From Osedax fenrisi (taxonomy: Eukaryota > Annelida > Polychaeta > Sabellida > Siboglinidae), in NCBI GenBank assembly GCA_964019155.1, contig OZ025242.1, positions 86,675,033-86,739,032 on the forward strand: a DNA stretch of 64,000 bases. The letters run 5' to 3'. The notes under the pieces are model-generated. The model did not search any database and was not told where the DNA came from. It saw nothing but the letters and a program-made list of their open reading frames with translations. The position numbers and the translations under genes are program-made. Shown here one piece after another: positions 42,501 through 57,743 of the stretch. Position 1 is the stretch's first letter; each line of letters opens with the position of its first letter.

Positions 42501-45500
42501 AATTATATATATAAGCTTTTTAAAATTCTAAATGCAAATAAATTAGTAAAACTAAATATAATACCATAAATCATTATACGTATTTTAAAATGTAATCAAA
42601 TATTTCACACAATTATTCCACAGGCTTATAATTAAGGGTTAAAATACTAATAAATTTATATATTTTGGCAATCATTTTTTATTACATATTATCCCTGTTT
42701 ACTATTTTATCTAAAACTTTGTAAAATTTCTGAAATTATTTGCGAGTATTCAATATAAAGTGAGCCAAATCAATATAATAATTATTTGAAATTGACAGGA
42801 AATTGCATATATTATATTTATTTAAATTTTATATATTAAACTTTGAATGTCATTTTCTCAAGTTTTTACTTTTTCACTTAGTCACAATGCTTACTACTTA
42901 TTTGATTTTTATTATTTTTAGCTAAAAGTTTTACTGTAAATGTATAATATATAAAACTATTTGAATCTTGTAGGATGTATTATATTTTATATTAATTAAA
43001 TAAATGATGATAAACTTGCATTTTAATGTAAAAAATAATATACAAAATATTTAACTAATTGAGACTATTTTTTTACACCATTTTAAATTAATTATATTTA
43101 TATAAAGCCATTATATATATATATGATGAAGGAAAGTATCTGTTGAATAACAATAGCATTATGTAGTATATCTTTTAGTTAGCATAATTAGATAGAGTTA
43201 AAAATGGCATTGTTTTTGTGGACGTAGGCCTCCACCTTTAAAATACATTTTTTATGCACTTATAGTTATTTTACACGACAGATTATAAATAATTTTTAAG
43301 ATAATTAATTAAAATGCTATATTAATTCTAATATTTAATATTAATCAGTTTTTTAATAAAGTTTATATTAATGTAATATTACATTCTGTAAACAAATAAT
43401 CACCTTTATTCAACATAATAATCATAAACATAAAAAAACACTTATATTTCGTCAGTACACTTATGCGTGCGTTTATTTACAAATTACATAAATTGTCACA
43501 AAAACTAAAATGAATTCGGATTAGAACATTTAGAAATAATCGTAGAAAAAAACATAGACTTTTACCATTTGGGAATTCTTAAGAATTCCATTGCGAAATT
43601 GCTGGAATAGATTGCTCATGTGAACAGCGCTTTCGCATCAACATCAACTGAACGAACACCGTAAACAAGTGAATGCGGAGCAACGCTGCAATTGTATTAT
43701 CGCTTATTTTTAATATTCGTATATTTCTATTTTATATTATTTTATTATATTTGTATTATTGTTTACTAATCTTACATTGCTATTGTTTGCTATTTTCACA
43801 TTTTGTGATCGCTTAATTATTTACGTATTATTATTTTAGCTAAAACACAAATGAGAAACATTATTCTAATCTTAATTTCTTTAATTTTTAATTTCGTATT
43901 ATTCTTCATTTATTTCTTAACGTATATTATCGTTAGCAAAAATGTATACTTTATACTTTCGAATATATATTTCGACTATATATTTGGTTAAATAAATGAT
44001 CAATCAATAGATCAATCTTTGTGTATAACTAAAGCATCTATCTACAGGTCGAGGTTAACCTGTTGCGCGATTCTTTCCTTCTCCTCGGATATCTCTGTGT
44101 AAAGTCTTCTTCTCTGATTCTGGTATGCTTCCTCCTCCTGCCTCACTTGCTTCTCATATCTAAGCGTGTGTGGATGTGTGGGTGGGTGTGGGGGTGGGTG
44201 GGTATGTGTGTGGGTGTGTGTGTGGGTGTGTGTGGGTGGGTGTGTGTGTATGTGTGTGTGTGTGGGGGTGTGTGTGGGGGTTTGGATGTGGGGATGTGGG
44301 TGTGGGTGTGTGTGTGAGGGTGTGGGTGTATAGATGATGTGATATCTATATAGGAAGTAGAGATGATGTCAAATCTATGTAGTGTGTACAGATGTTTCAC
44401 TCTATTGTGGAGATATTAAGAGGAATATCGAATGTTGATATAGCCTTAATTTACTCGGAACTAGTAATATGCGTATTATCATCGCGTGAAGTACATATTA
44501 AAAGAGATATTCAAATATTCTTTAAAACCGAAAGCAAACTTGAACTTGTGATAGAAGTTAGATGCTTATTATTTCTAAACTCTATACCCCTATAGTATGT
44601 GTATGATAAGGTTTGTCTAACTAACTCTCTCTAAACTCTAGCTCTCTATACCCCTATAGTATGTGTAAGATAAGGTTTGTCTAACAAACTATCTCTAACC
44701 TCTACCAGCCTAAACCCCCTATGTAGGCTAACGTTTGTCTAGCTAACTCCCTCTAAACTCTAGCTGCCTAAACCCCCTATGTAGGCTAACGTTTGTCTAG
44801 CTAACTATCTCTAACCTCTACCAGCCTAAACCCCCTATGTAGGCTAACGTTTGTCTAGCTAACTCCCTCTAAACTCTACCTGCCTAAACCCCCTATGTAG
44901 GCTAACGTTTGTCTAGCTAACTCTCTCTAAACTCTAGCTGCCTAAACCCCCTATGTAGGCTAACGTTTGTCTAGCTAACTCCCTCTAAACTCTAGCTGCC
45001 TAAACCCCCTATGTAGGCTAACGTTTGTCTAGCTAACTCCCTCTAAACTCTACCTGCCTAAACCCCCTATATAGGCTAATTCTCTCTAAACTCTACCTGC
45101 CTAAACCATCGATATAAAGAAAGTGGATAAGCAATTGAATGTAGTGTATGGCACTTTCCGCTACGAGCGCTGCAGTCGAAACCCACTATCTGGCCCACTA
45201 CTTTTTATTTATAATAATATGTATTTATCATATATATATATATATTGATAATCACTACCAATTTTAATGTACTATCTATACTAAAAATAAAATTATATAT
45301 TTAAAATACATAATATCAACATTCCTCGTAATTTTGTTTATTTAAATTGAAGATGTAATACTATTTTATTGATATTTATAATTTAAATCCATTGATATAG
45401 ATAGAAGTCACTTTAATCTATTTCGACGAAAAGCCTACTGTTTTAATATTTGACATATATAATATGACTAATATCCAATCAAAATCTCTGATACCATTTT

Positions 45501-47854
45501 GTTAATTTATCGATAAAAGTGTCATTCACGTTTCTATCTTTTATATGCGTGCGTCAATTGCTTATCCACTTTCTTTATATCGATGGCCTAAAGCCCCTAT
45601 GTAGGCTAACGTTTGTCTAGCTAACTCCCTCTCGCGGGCACACGCAGACTCCTTCTCCTTGGCAAACTGATCGCGTAGCTCCTCTGTCATCGATACGTAT
45701 CTGTGGGAGAGGGCAGGAGAGGGAGGTAAGGAGGAGGAGGAGAGGGAGGTAAAGAGGATGAGGAGAGGGAGGTAAAGAGGAGGGAGGGAGGTAAAGAGGA
45801 GGGGGAGGAGAGGGAGGTAAAGAGGAGGGAGAGGGCAGGGGAGGGAGGTAAGGAGGAGGAGGAGGTGTTGAGGTGGCATGGAGGAGGAGGATAAGGATAA
45901 TAAGGAGGTGGGAAGAAGGATGAGGAAGTTAAGCTGTTGAGGTTGGGAGGAGGAGGAGGAGGATAAGGATAAGAAGGAGGTGGGGAGGAGGATAAGGTGA
46001 TGGTTAAAATGTCAGGAGAAGGAGGTTAATATGATGCTGATGAGGAGGAGGGTTGTGTTTAAGATGTTGTGGTGAAGTAACAAAAGAGCAGTAAGATTAA
46101 CATATAGATAGGAGGACATGAGATCACAAGTGTGTAGGTAGATAGGAGGACATGAGATCACAAGTGCCGATAGACTGGAGGACTAGAGATGATCACAATA
46201 CACATGCAGATGGATAGAAAGATGGAGTATCACAAGTGCAGCTATATAGAAGGACACGATATCAAACACATAGAGGTAGATATAAGGACATGCGATCACA
46301 AATGGAGGTAGCTATAAGGACAATAATTTATGATATCACACATGGAGGTCATGACATCGTACATGGAAACGTATACAAGGACATATAGTTGGATAGAAGG
46401 ACACGCGTCTATGACCTTTGCGCCGCTCGTTCGTCTGCAGCGAGTAACTCTCCTTGTTCTACGGCCTTCATTCTCTTTATTTCAGCCTTGTGCGACGTGA
46501 TCAGACGCTGTATTTCAGGTTCTAGCCCTTTAACTGTCATTTCCTGTTTAACGGACGTAGCACTGGTTACTAAAACTTATTTGAAAGGTTTATTTATTTT
46601 GTTGGTTACAAATTTAAGAACTTTAATTTAATATTTCAAAATACACCCTGCTATATAATGACTTATTAAAATCACTGCCGCAATGGTATATGTTAAACCT
46701 ATTAACACAAATGTACACCATATAATATTAATTTATGACTAAATCTAAATTTAGATTAAAACGATTAGTTTATGGATTTTTAATTTCTGTCACAGGAATA
46801 ATTAAATTATAAAAAATTATAATTATTCTATTACTAAAAAAAATGGATTACAAAAATATAAATATTTTTATTATTACTAATAAATTTATAATAGAAACAA
46901 ATATTTGTGTAAAGAAGCTATAACATTTACAAAAAATCATGTAATTCGATTTTGTACACAAAAAATAAACAGCGCCACCTACATAGGGTCAATTTTTGTA
47001 AAAAAAATGTGTTGTTTATAATGTAAATTCGTATCAAATAATAAACTTTTAAAATGTAATATAATATGTGTTAAATTATTATTTATATGATAAAAACTAA
47101 GTGTTCATTACTAATATATAACAAATCAATAGGATATGTTTGTTTTAAATGCTAGATATATATATATATGTTGCTAGTCAAATCTAATTTATATTGCATA
47201 TCATTTAATAGAACAATGAAAACATTGTTGTATGAAATTCACGGCAAATCTAAATCTATTTCAGTGATATCGATACTACTGCTAGCAGTAACGGGAAGTA
47301 GGTATTAATTATGTTGCGTAGATAGGGAGTGTTATATCCTTGCTAAACAAAATCATTGATACAATGGAACAAATTTATCTAAATATTTATAATTGAAAAG
47401 TGGGAATCAAATTAAATATTAAATATTTTAAACTAAATTATATTGAGAAATAATTATGTAAAGTATAAATATTATCTAACCATTGATAGATTATGACTAT
47501 TATATAACTTCAAAAACAGGATATAATATTAATTTAATAGTTACTAAATGAGTTCGAAATACATTTATATTTTGAATATATATATTTTGAAAATTGAATT
47601 CAAATTCAAAATTAAATAAAATTGAAAATGTATTAACAAATTATTGATGTGTACTTAATAATAGTTGACTAATAGTTATGATGAACAAAATGTAGGTAAA
47701 AAAAACATATATAAGTCTATATTAAATATATTAAGTAAATGTAAAGGAATATTAATTAACATAAATAAGTAATGTAAATAATAAACTAAATCAAAATGTA
47801 AAATAAAATAAAAATAAAATATAAAAATCCAATTTCTTCTAACAGAGAAATAAT

Positions 47855-47890
<36 letters not shown>

Positions 47891-50800
47891 ATATATATCA
47901 CTGTATCTATGTATACACGATCTGATGACATTACAACATTAACAAGGGTGTACAATTCATTTTTTGTAATAATTTTGATTTATTAAAATTCTTATATTTG
48001 TTATTTATATAATATTTTTAAATATAATTATTCATAACATATTAAACTAATACAATTAAAAATAATATTTATTCATTTTAGAAATATTGAGCAGGTTCCT
48101 GTAAACTATTTCATATATATGTTACGTTTATTAATTAAGTTAAGTTCTCAATATAAAATAAAATATTGTTACCAGATATTATATATTAGAATATTTTTCA
48201 ATATAAGAAAAAAATTAATTTTATTTAAATATTTTATTTTTTTTTATAAAAAAAATGAAAATTCATTCTATCGGTTGATAAATGTACTATAATGTACATC
48301 ACATATAAGATATGTTAATTTAAACGTAATTAATAGCCACACACATTTCATTATATAGGATACGCTTTCAGTTACCAGTTATATTGTGTTAATATTTACA
48401 ATTTTTGAATAAAACAATACTAATATGACATATATAAGTAGTAAATTTATATATAATGTAGTATTATTATTATTTATTATCAGATTTAGGTTTTGTAAAA
48501 AAACACCAGGGTAATTATAGAATCAGAGCTTATCGAGATAATTACCCCTTACATTTTAATAACTAGTTCACTAACTAATATTAAATAAAATTAAAATGAC
48601 ATCTTAATATAGGTTATAAGATTATTATTATTTATAAATCATCCATTTAAAAATCACGATAATAAACTATTTATGAATGAATTTAAACGATTCTGATACA
48701 GAACGTAGGATTTTCAATGTACTAGATTACCTAGACGAATGACAATTAAGCAAGAATTAGATGTAAAGACGGATGTGGTGACGGGGAGATGGGGTAATGA
48801 TAATTAAAGTGTGTCATGTGACGGTGGGGAGCGGGGCGGGGTAAACTGATTACAGGGGTGGGGTATTTACGTTGAAACTGTTCTACACTATTAGTACTTC
48901 TATATACAACAATCCTATTTTGTTCTACTTATATATTATGTTATCGCTTATTTATTTATGTATTATTATTGCTATTGCTAAAACACAAATGAGAACTCTC
49001 TTTGTTTTATATATGTGTATAAATAAATCATCTATCTATCTATCTATCTATCTATTTATCTATCTATCTATCCACTATTTAATAAGTATATCCCAAGTGT
49101 AAACTTTAATTCTCTTGGTTTTCTCGTCAATCCATTTCTCTCTCCGGAACTTCTCGGAGGCAGTGTGAGTTTCTTTTTGTTTCTTCATGTCGGTATCATG
49201 TCTAAACAAAGGAGGATATAATAGAGGACATGATAGGGGACATGATAGAGGACATGATAGAGGATATGATAGAGGACATGATAGGGGACATGATAGAGGA
49301 CATGATAGAGGACATGATAGAGGACATGATAGAGGACATGATAGGGGACATGATAGAGGACATGATAGAGGACATGATAGAGGACATGATAGGGGACATG
49401 ATAGAGGACATGATATAGGACATGATAGAGGACATGATAGGGGACATGATAGAGGACATGATAGAGGACATGATAGAGGACATGATAGGGGACATGATAG
49501 AGGACATGATAGAGGACATGATAGGGGACATGATAGGGGACATGATAGAGGACATGATAGAGGACATGATAGAGGACATGATAGGGGACATGATAGAGGA
49601 CATGATAGAGGACATGATATAGGACATGATAGAGGACATGATAGAGGACATGATAGGGGAGGTGATAGGGGACATGATAGAGGACATGATAGGGGATATG
49701 ATAGAGGACATGATAGAGGACATGATAGAGGACATGATAGGGGAGGTGATAGGGGACATGATAGAGGACATGATAGGGGATATGATAGAGGACATGATAG
49801 GGTAGATGTTACGTGGGGGGCTACACATGTAGGTTACTGACCTACGTAATACTATATTCATGAGTAATAGCAGTGGTCGATAAAGGTCGGTAAACTTCTC
49901 GTGAATTAATGCCAAACGGAAAATAGCGGTCCGAATTTACACTCTTAAAATAACGTGTATAGTTCTATCGTAAGACTAGACTATAGTTTACAGTTATATA
50001 TTTATATTTTAAAATAGTAATTAGTAAACAAATGTTATAAATAAAGTCTAATATTATAATTTATATCGATGTTTAACTTTTGAAATATAAATAACTATTA
50101 CCGGAAGAGATAATCGACAAAGACTGGGGGGCTAATGTACCCCGCCGCAGCCCCCACTGGGTTACGATAACTTCACGCCTCACTTACTGATGATTGACGA
50201 CCTTTATCTCGTCGGTGCACTTCTTCTGAATGACCTTCAACTCTGACACCAACAGTTCACATTTGTCGGTCAACAGCTTCTTATCGTCGATTAACTTCAC
50301 GAGGGTGAGAGTGTGCGATGCGTGAGAGTGTGCGATGCATGAGTGTGTGCGATGCGTGAGTGTGTGCGATGCGTGAGTGTGTGCGATGCATGAGTGTGTG
50401 CGATGCATGAGTGTGTGCGATGCATGAGTGTGTGCGATGCATGAGTGTGTGCGATGCGTGAGTGTGTGCGATGCGTGAGTGTGTGCGATGCGTGAGTGTG
50501 TGCGATGCGTGAGTGTGTGCGATGCGTGAGTGTGTGCGATGCGTGAGTGTGTGCGATGCATGAGAGTGTGCGCGTGGGACCATGGTACCACATGTATAAG
50601 CCTGTATGCATGCGTATGCGACACTATGTATGTTCCTAATACTCGTACGTATGTGTATATGTATGTATTTGTGTGTGATTAATCATGGCTTCCAATCAAG
50701 GCCGTGGATTAAGGGCACACATATATATACCGATATACATATCCATATACATACACACATATATACGCATGTATATACACACATATATACACATGTATAT

Positions 50801-52687
50801 ACACACATATATATCCACATATATACCCATATTCATACGTATACGAGAGTATGTATGCTAGATTGTACGCACGTGAGTATGAACGCGTGTGTGTACACAG
50901 TGAGGATGATACCTGATCAATGAAAGAGAGATGGCGCTTCATCGTCTGTTCGTGTTCACATTTCTGTGACCGCAGTCTCTGGTTCATCTCGCGGTCGCTT
51001 TCTTTAGCGTGTCTTACTGTTAGCTCTTTCTGCTGACTCTATTATCGGGGGGGGGGGGTGTGAGGGGTGTGGGGGGTGAGGGGGGGTGTGAGGGGGTGAG
51101 GGGTGTACGTTAGTGTGTACCGTTACGCCGGACTACGAAGGACTACGATTTCACACTAGAATATATTAATTTTTAAAAGATTAATAATGATCATAATACC
51201 ATTAATTATGATAATATATAACAATATAGATTACTTTAAAATACGGAGTCACGCGCTGCTACATCACCGTCGATGGCGTTCATCGCTGGACAGTGACAGT
51301 GACTAATAGTGGCTGATAGTGGCTGATAGTGACTAATAATGACTAATAGTGACTGATAGTGACTAATAGTGACTAATAGTGACTAATAGTGACTAATAGT
51401 GACTAATAGTGACTGATAGTGACTAATAGTGACTGATAGTGACTAATAGTGACTGATAGTGACTAATAGTGACTAATAGTGACTAATAGTGACTAATAGT
51501 GACTAATAGTGACTAATAATGGTTGATAATGGCTGACCAGTGCGGTCTGAAGCACGTCGATGTTGCGGCTCTTCTCTTGAAGCTGAACGTTCTGCAGCAG
51601 CATCTTGCTGGTGACTGCGCTGGCTGCGGCGGTCGCTTCGTCTAACTCCTCCAGTTGACTTATAGAGGGCGTTACTAGTATCGGACCATCCCCGCCTCCG
51701 TTACACGTTATCTATTGGGGGTAGGGTGTGGGTGTACGGTGTACGTGCCATCGATGTAGTGACACGGGGGAATAGCAATCGAATCGAGTGCATGACACAG
51801 TGCATGACACAGTGCATGACACAGTGCATGACACAGTGCATGACACAGTGCATGACACAGTGCATGACACAGTGCATGACACAGTGCATGACACAGTGCA
51901 TGACACAGTGCATGACACAGTGCATGACACAGTGCATGACACAGTGCATGACACAGTGCATGACACAGTGCATGACACAGTGCATGACACAGTGCATGAC
52001 ACAGTTAGATAGACACACACGATAGAGGTGATGTAGTCGTAACCTACTGCTAAATTTTCATTATTTATATTTCATTGATAATTATGATCACGTTTAATGT
52101 ATCATACTAAACATAATAGTTATATATATATAAAATATAACATATCAACAAAGATTTTGCGAAGCAAAGATATAACACTCCATATGCATGCAACGTAATT
52201 TAGTAATATCCCCTGCCGCTGCTAGCAGTAGTATCGAAATCACTGAAATAGATTAGGTTCGGCTCTGTTTGCATACAACAATGTTTTCATTGCTCTATTA
52301 AATTACATGCAATATAAATTAGCTTTTACTTACTAAATATATACTTATAGGATTTAAAACATAAATATCATATTTGTTTGTTATATATTAGTAATGAACA
52401 CTTAGTTTTCATCATATAAATATTAATTTAAAGCATATTATTTAACATTTTAAAAGTGTATAGTTAAATACGAATTTACATTATAAACAACGCACAGTTC
52501 CTAAAAGTCCCGCTATAGGTGGCACCAGGGTATTTTGTATACAAATTCGAATTACACGATTTCGCGTAAGTGTTATATCTTTCCTTCGGAAAATCTTTGA
52601 TATCATCATTCCTCATAATTGTATTACTACTACTACTTCTTTTGCTACTGCTACCGCTACCACTACCACTACCGCTACCGCCGCCGC

Positions 52688-52774
<87 letters not shown>

Positions 52775-55242
52775 ACGGAGTCGATATCACTCAATCTATC
52801 GGTAGTATCGAGGAAGGAATGCACACTCCTAGATTTATGGCTAGCTCTAGTAACGGGCGTAATCGGTCGAGTTCTCGCCGGTTCGGTGTCGGAAGGGGGA
52901 GGACTTCTGTCGAGTTCATCGACTGTATGTGGGTGTGGCCGGATATCAGCGGGTGTAAAGCATCGTAGTGATCGAGCACACACACACACACGCGCGCGCG
53001 CGTACACACACACATACACACGTACACACACACACGCACACACGCACACATGTACATTAAGAGTGATTTAATTTTAAAGATCCAAAACCGGCATAGTAGA
53101 TTCTATAGATATGATGCTCATGATACTATTTTATTAAACCATATACATTTTGGTTCATTATTGGTGGTGCGACGGAGGTTTTAAAAAAAAAATTATTAAA
53201 AAAAAATAAATCTCGAAATGTCGTTATTCGTATGTTATATAATTGTATTGTATATGTTTATAAAAAAATTTCCTTGAGGAAATTTATTTGAATTCTGTAC
53301 ATTTTATTTGTATTGTATTGTAATGGGTATATATAATAATGAGTACTTTTTTTAAATACTATATTCTTCTAATAGATAACATTAATATATAGTAAATATT
53401 ATCTATAGTATCCCTAATTACAATATTAGTTATTAGATAATTAATTTAAACAATAAAATAAATTTTATATATATACAAATTTTCTAAAAATTAGGCCACT
53501 TTAACTATTTATTAAAATTATAAAGAGCTATTTTTTTTAAATTTATAATACTTGTACGTTAAAATATAACATCTTAAGATGAGGTAGAAAAAAAAAAAAA
53601 AAAAAATCTTAAAATTTGTAAAGGTACCAATCAACAGAAAAAATGGTCATTTTTTGATGATTTTTAACAAAATTAAAGAAATACTAGGGTAGTTATTATT
53701 TTTTCGGCCAAATTTTAATATATATTGATTAATTAATTGTTTTTTTTGTTATATATAATATAAATTTATAAAATATAACAATTCTATATACAATTATGAG
53801 AGGTCAAAATAAATTCTGGAAAATCCTATAATTTAAAAAAAAATCCTAGAAATAAAATTAATTTTGTTATGAATTTATAATATTCAAAGGAACTATACAC
53901 ATTACACATATTCTGAAAATGTCATGATTGTAGCTTAATTATAACTGTGAAAAATGTACATATTTATGTTTTTTTGGTATTTTCCTATCTATTCCCATGT
54001 TAAATGTTGTTAATATTGACCTAAATTAAAAAAGAAAATGTTTGTGTATTCTCTATACTCATATTTAGATGTTCCAAATGCCGTTAAGGAATCGATAACC
54101 AATAGCATGTTTAAAATCACTCTTAATGTACATATACTACTAGATAGCAACGGTGAAGGCACTCGCTCGCACGATGGCATCAGTATTCACTGTAGCAATG
54201 CAGCCATATTAGTCTAGTTTATATATATATATATATATTTATTGAAATCACAAATATATATATTGAATACATGTATTGCAATACAAATAATAGATACAAA
54301 TGGACCCCTCAAGAAGTCATAGACTTGTACATGTTATAAATAACTGCGAGGGGCCCCAGACAATACAAATAGTAACATTTTTTTTCTTGTGTTTTGATTT
54401 ATCGTTTATTAAGTTCGTGATAAACACAAGAGAAAAACGAGAACTGCCTGGAGTCGAACCAGGGACCTCTGACTTACTATTTTATCGTTGGATATATTAC
54501 ATCCATATCTATTTATGAGGTACTTTATAAAATCGTAAAATAATTATAAGTGAACTTATAAAGTTTTTCTTTTTAATAAATCAAATGATTTATTTTACAA
54601 TATATCCTAATATAATTATATCTTTACAGTTTATTTAATTTACTAAAAAGTACCTACATATTATAAGCTATATATTAGCTATAAACTCTGATAATTGTGA
54701 TAAATATTCATAGAGTTTAGTATGCTGTAATTTCAGTGTATGTGCAGCCGATCTATGGATTGTGTTACCTTTACCCTAAGAACTAATGTAAATTATTTTT
54801 CGTTTAAATCTAATGTATTATTATTAATTCGTAAAAATTAATTTTATTATTTTCGACTGATTTATATTCTTTTTGTATATTTCGTTATGTTTATATTTGT
54901 TTACAATGGATACCGTTTAACGTTATTCTTTTGTGTTTAAAAAACAGTCATTCATTCATTCAGTTATTCGTAAAAGGTTAATATGCTGAACATTTTTTTA
55001 AAAATGGAAACAATTGCCGAGTTATAAGTATAGGCTTCGAAAGTCTTATTTGTATTTTCTGGGTAATAAATAAGATTAACATCGCTATTAATAGTATTAA
55101 TAGTATAATACTATTATAATATACGACTGTTTATTATAACTTCTCAAATGTTGGTAATTTGTACATTATAATATACATTTAAATTATTGATAGAATATGT
55201 ACAATATGATAAAACATAATGAAATAGAAATACTATCAGTAG

Positions 55243-55282
<40 letters not shown>

Positions 55283-57704
55283 AATATAGTAATTCACGTT
55301 ATTTTGGTTTATATATAGAGTGTATTTTATTCAGTGAGTTGATGATTCATAGTGTGGATGAGTCATAGTGTAGGAAATATGTATGTCCTTACAGTAGAAG
55401 AGTTACAATTGATAAATAAAGAAATAATGAACAAATAAAATTCTTTCAATTCATTGGCTATATATATACATCGACACACTCATTTTCTTTGGTATAATTT
55501 TTAATTTTTAAAATAGATAATAATTTAGTAAAACTAAACGTAATAATTAATATAAAGCAATATTATTACGACCATATTTTTAAAATTAAATTAAATATTT
55601 AATACCATTTGTGTATAGGTGTAGGTCTAGGTGTATAGGTGTAGGTGTGTATGTGTAGGTGTGTAGGTGTATAGGTGTGTGATTAAATTGCATTGTTTAG
55701 TTACTTATAGTTATTCATGTATGACACACAGATTATACATTATGTTAAAAATAATGAATTCAATTTTATTAAAGAAAATATATGTAAATAAATAAAATCA
55801 AAGTTTTTGCTAGACATTTAAGGGGTCATTTAAAGGGTCATTTTTATCATATATTTATATTGTATATATCTATATATATATATGATAAAAAATTATATTA
55901 GTATATTAAACAAATATTAGTATACATACTGTTTGTATATATTAATACTAGTGTATGTATATCTGAATTAAAAAAAGTATATTATATACACTTAGTAAAA
56001 CATAAAAGTAGAATTTGATTTCAAATTCGATAACAACTTTCTGAGAAATGATGTTGTATTCCGTAGTTGATTAAGGGGATAGGTACCCTGCGACTCTAAT
56101 AATGTGATTAATACACAGGTAGTAAGTTATAAATAGCTCTAACTCTAATGTCAATATGGAATAGTAATTATACTGATCTATAAAATTTAAGTTTTGTTTG
56201 TGTACATTTCATTCAGTTGTTCATAAGGTGTAATGTGAACATTATCGATGCTTCGATAATTTAATTGTATAGAATATTGTATTCCTAATTTTATAAACAT
56301 TTTCTAACAACAAAACTTGGGCATTATAGACCAATTTATTATATCTGTATATTCTGACAATATTGAATAGTATATGCGTATTTTTAGTTGGTAAAATATA
56401 CTGAGAAAATCAAGAGCAAAGCAAATGTTTTTATTTAATGGTAATAATAGAAAATAATATAAATATAAAATTACAGATACAAGAATATGCATACATAAAT
56501 TTGTATTATATATACAAATATATATATATATAATATATTTATTTTATTTTGGAGGAGTCCAGGAACTTAGATGAAGTTTTCACTTATAACCATATGGCTC
56601 TAATGTCCCTTGAATCCACTCTCATGTTAAAGCATCAATTTTAACGTGAGCCTATTATTAGAATATTATTAGCCTTAGCGTATTATTTTAAGACCTATTT
56701 TAATGGTGCGGACTAGGCTCGAACCCACGTCCTAATGCTTGTGTGTCTGACGCCTTAGCCAACTGAGCCACATAGCAAAGATTTTCCGAAGGAAAGATAT
56801 AACACTTACGCGAAATCGTGTAATTCTAATTTCTATACAAAATACCCTGGTGCCACCTATAGCGGGTTACTTTTAGGAACTATGCGTTGTTTATAATGTA
56901 AATTCGTATTTAACTATACACTTTTAAAATGTTAAATAATATGCTTTAAATTAATATTTATATGATGAAAACTAAGTGTTCATTACTAATATATAACAAA
57001 CAAATATGATATGTATGTTTTAAATGCTATAAGTATATATTTAGTGAGTAAAAGCTAATTTATATTGCATGTAATTTAATAGAGCAATGAAAACATTGTT
57101 GTATGCAAACAGAGCCGAACTTAAATCTATTTCAGTGATTTCGATACTACTGCTAGCAGCGGTTCGGGCTATTACTAAATTACGTTGCATGCATAGGGAG
57201 TGTTATATCTTTGCTTCGCAAAATCTTTGCACATAGGCAGTAATCAAATAATTATTATAATAATATGTATCCAGTTACAATAAATAAATATTATTACATT
57301 ATATATATATATATATATAATAACGTGAATATAGAATAAATAGCATAAAAGTTTGTATATGTAACAATATTTTACTTTTATTTTACATGGTTATTATCAA
57401 TTGGTAAATAATAAATAAAATAATGTATCTGTTAATGTTCAAATAATATGTAAAAAGTAAACAAATGTAGTTAAAATACTATGATTTGATTGGCTAGTTT
57501 TCATAATGAGCAACACTACCTACTGATATTTATATTGTTAATAAATAAGTAATTTTTAAATATTATAATAGTTTTAAGTTTTAAAAGCGTAGAAATATTG
57601 AGAAATCTATTTAATTTTATTACACTATTTATTTTATTATCACATATTTTATATACATTATCTTATAAAACATGAATTTTACATGTTTATACATTGAATT
57701 ATAA

Positions 57705-57743
<39 letters not shown>

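Larger units (their letters stand above)
46544..49104 (-). other. AT-rich CEP131 intron 9
   Basis: Contains a degraded MITE copy, a short palindromic repeat copy, a retroposon-like tail and TA runs. No exon-like sequence is seen. Confidence 0.65.

Noticed and set aside
43570..43690. Balanced-composition patch considered as a CEP131 exon
   Set aside because: No frame resembles CEP131 and the flanking exons 12 and 13 already align with no gap.
49028..49075. Regular short repeats (CTAT)n and similar arrays considered as CRISPR-like
   Set aside because: They are direct microsatellites or minisatellites without unique spacers; the DNA is eukaryotic.
49187..49915. Long open frames on both strands (GHDRGHDR- and IMSSIMSP-type proteins)
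   Set aside because: They are translations of a 12-bp minisatellite that is open in several frames; no splice or codon evidence, and the neighbouring CEP131 exons join across it.
50184..50624. 146-residue minus-strand frame rich in HTHASHTL
   Set aside because: Only its C-terminal third (50188-50294) is a real CEP131 exon; the rest is the 17-bp minisatellite read through the acceptor.
51701..52025. MHCVMHCV- and TVSCTVSC-type frames
   Set aside because: Translations of the CAGTGCATGACA 12-mer array in a CEP131 intron.
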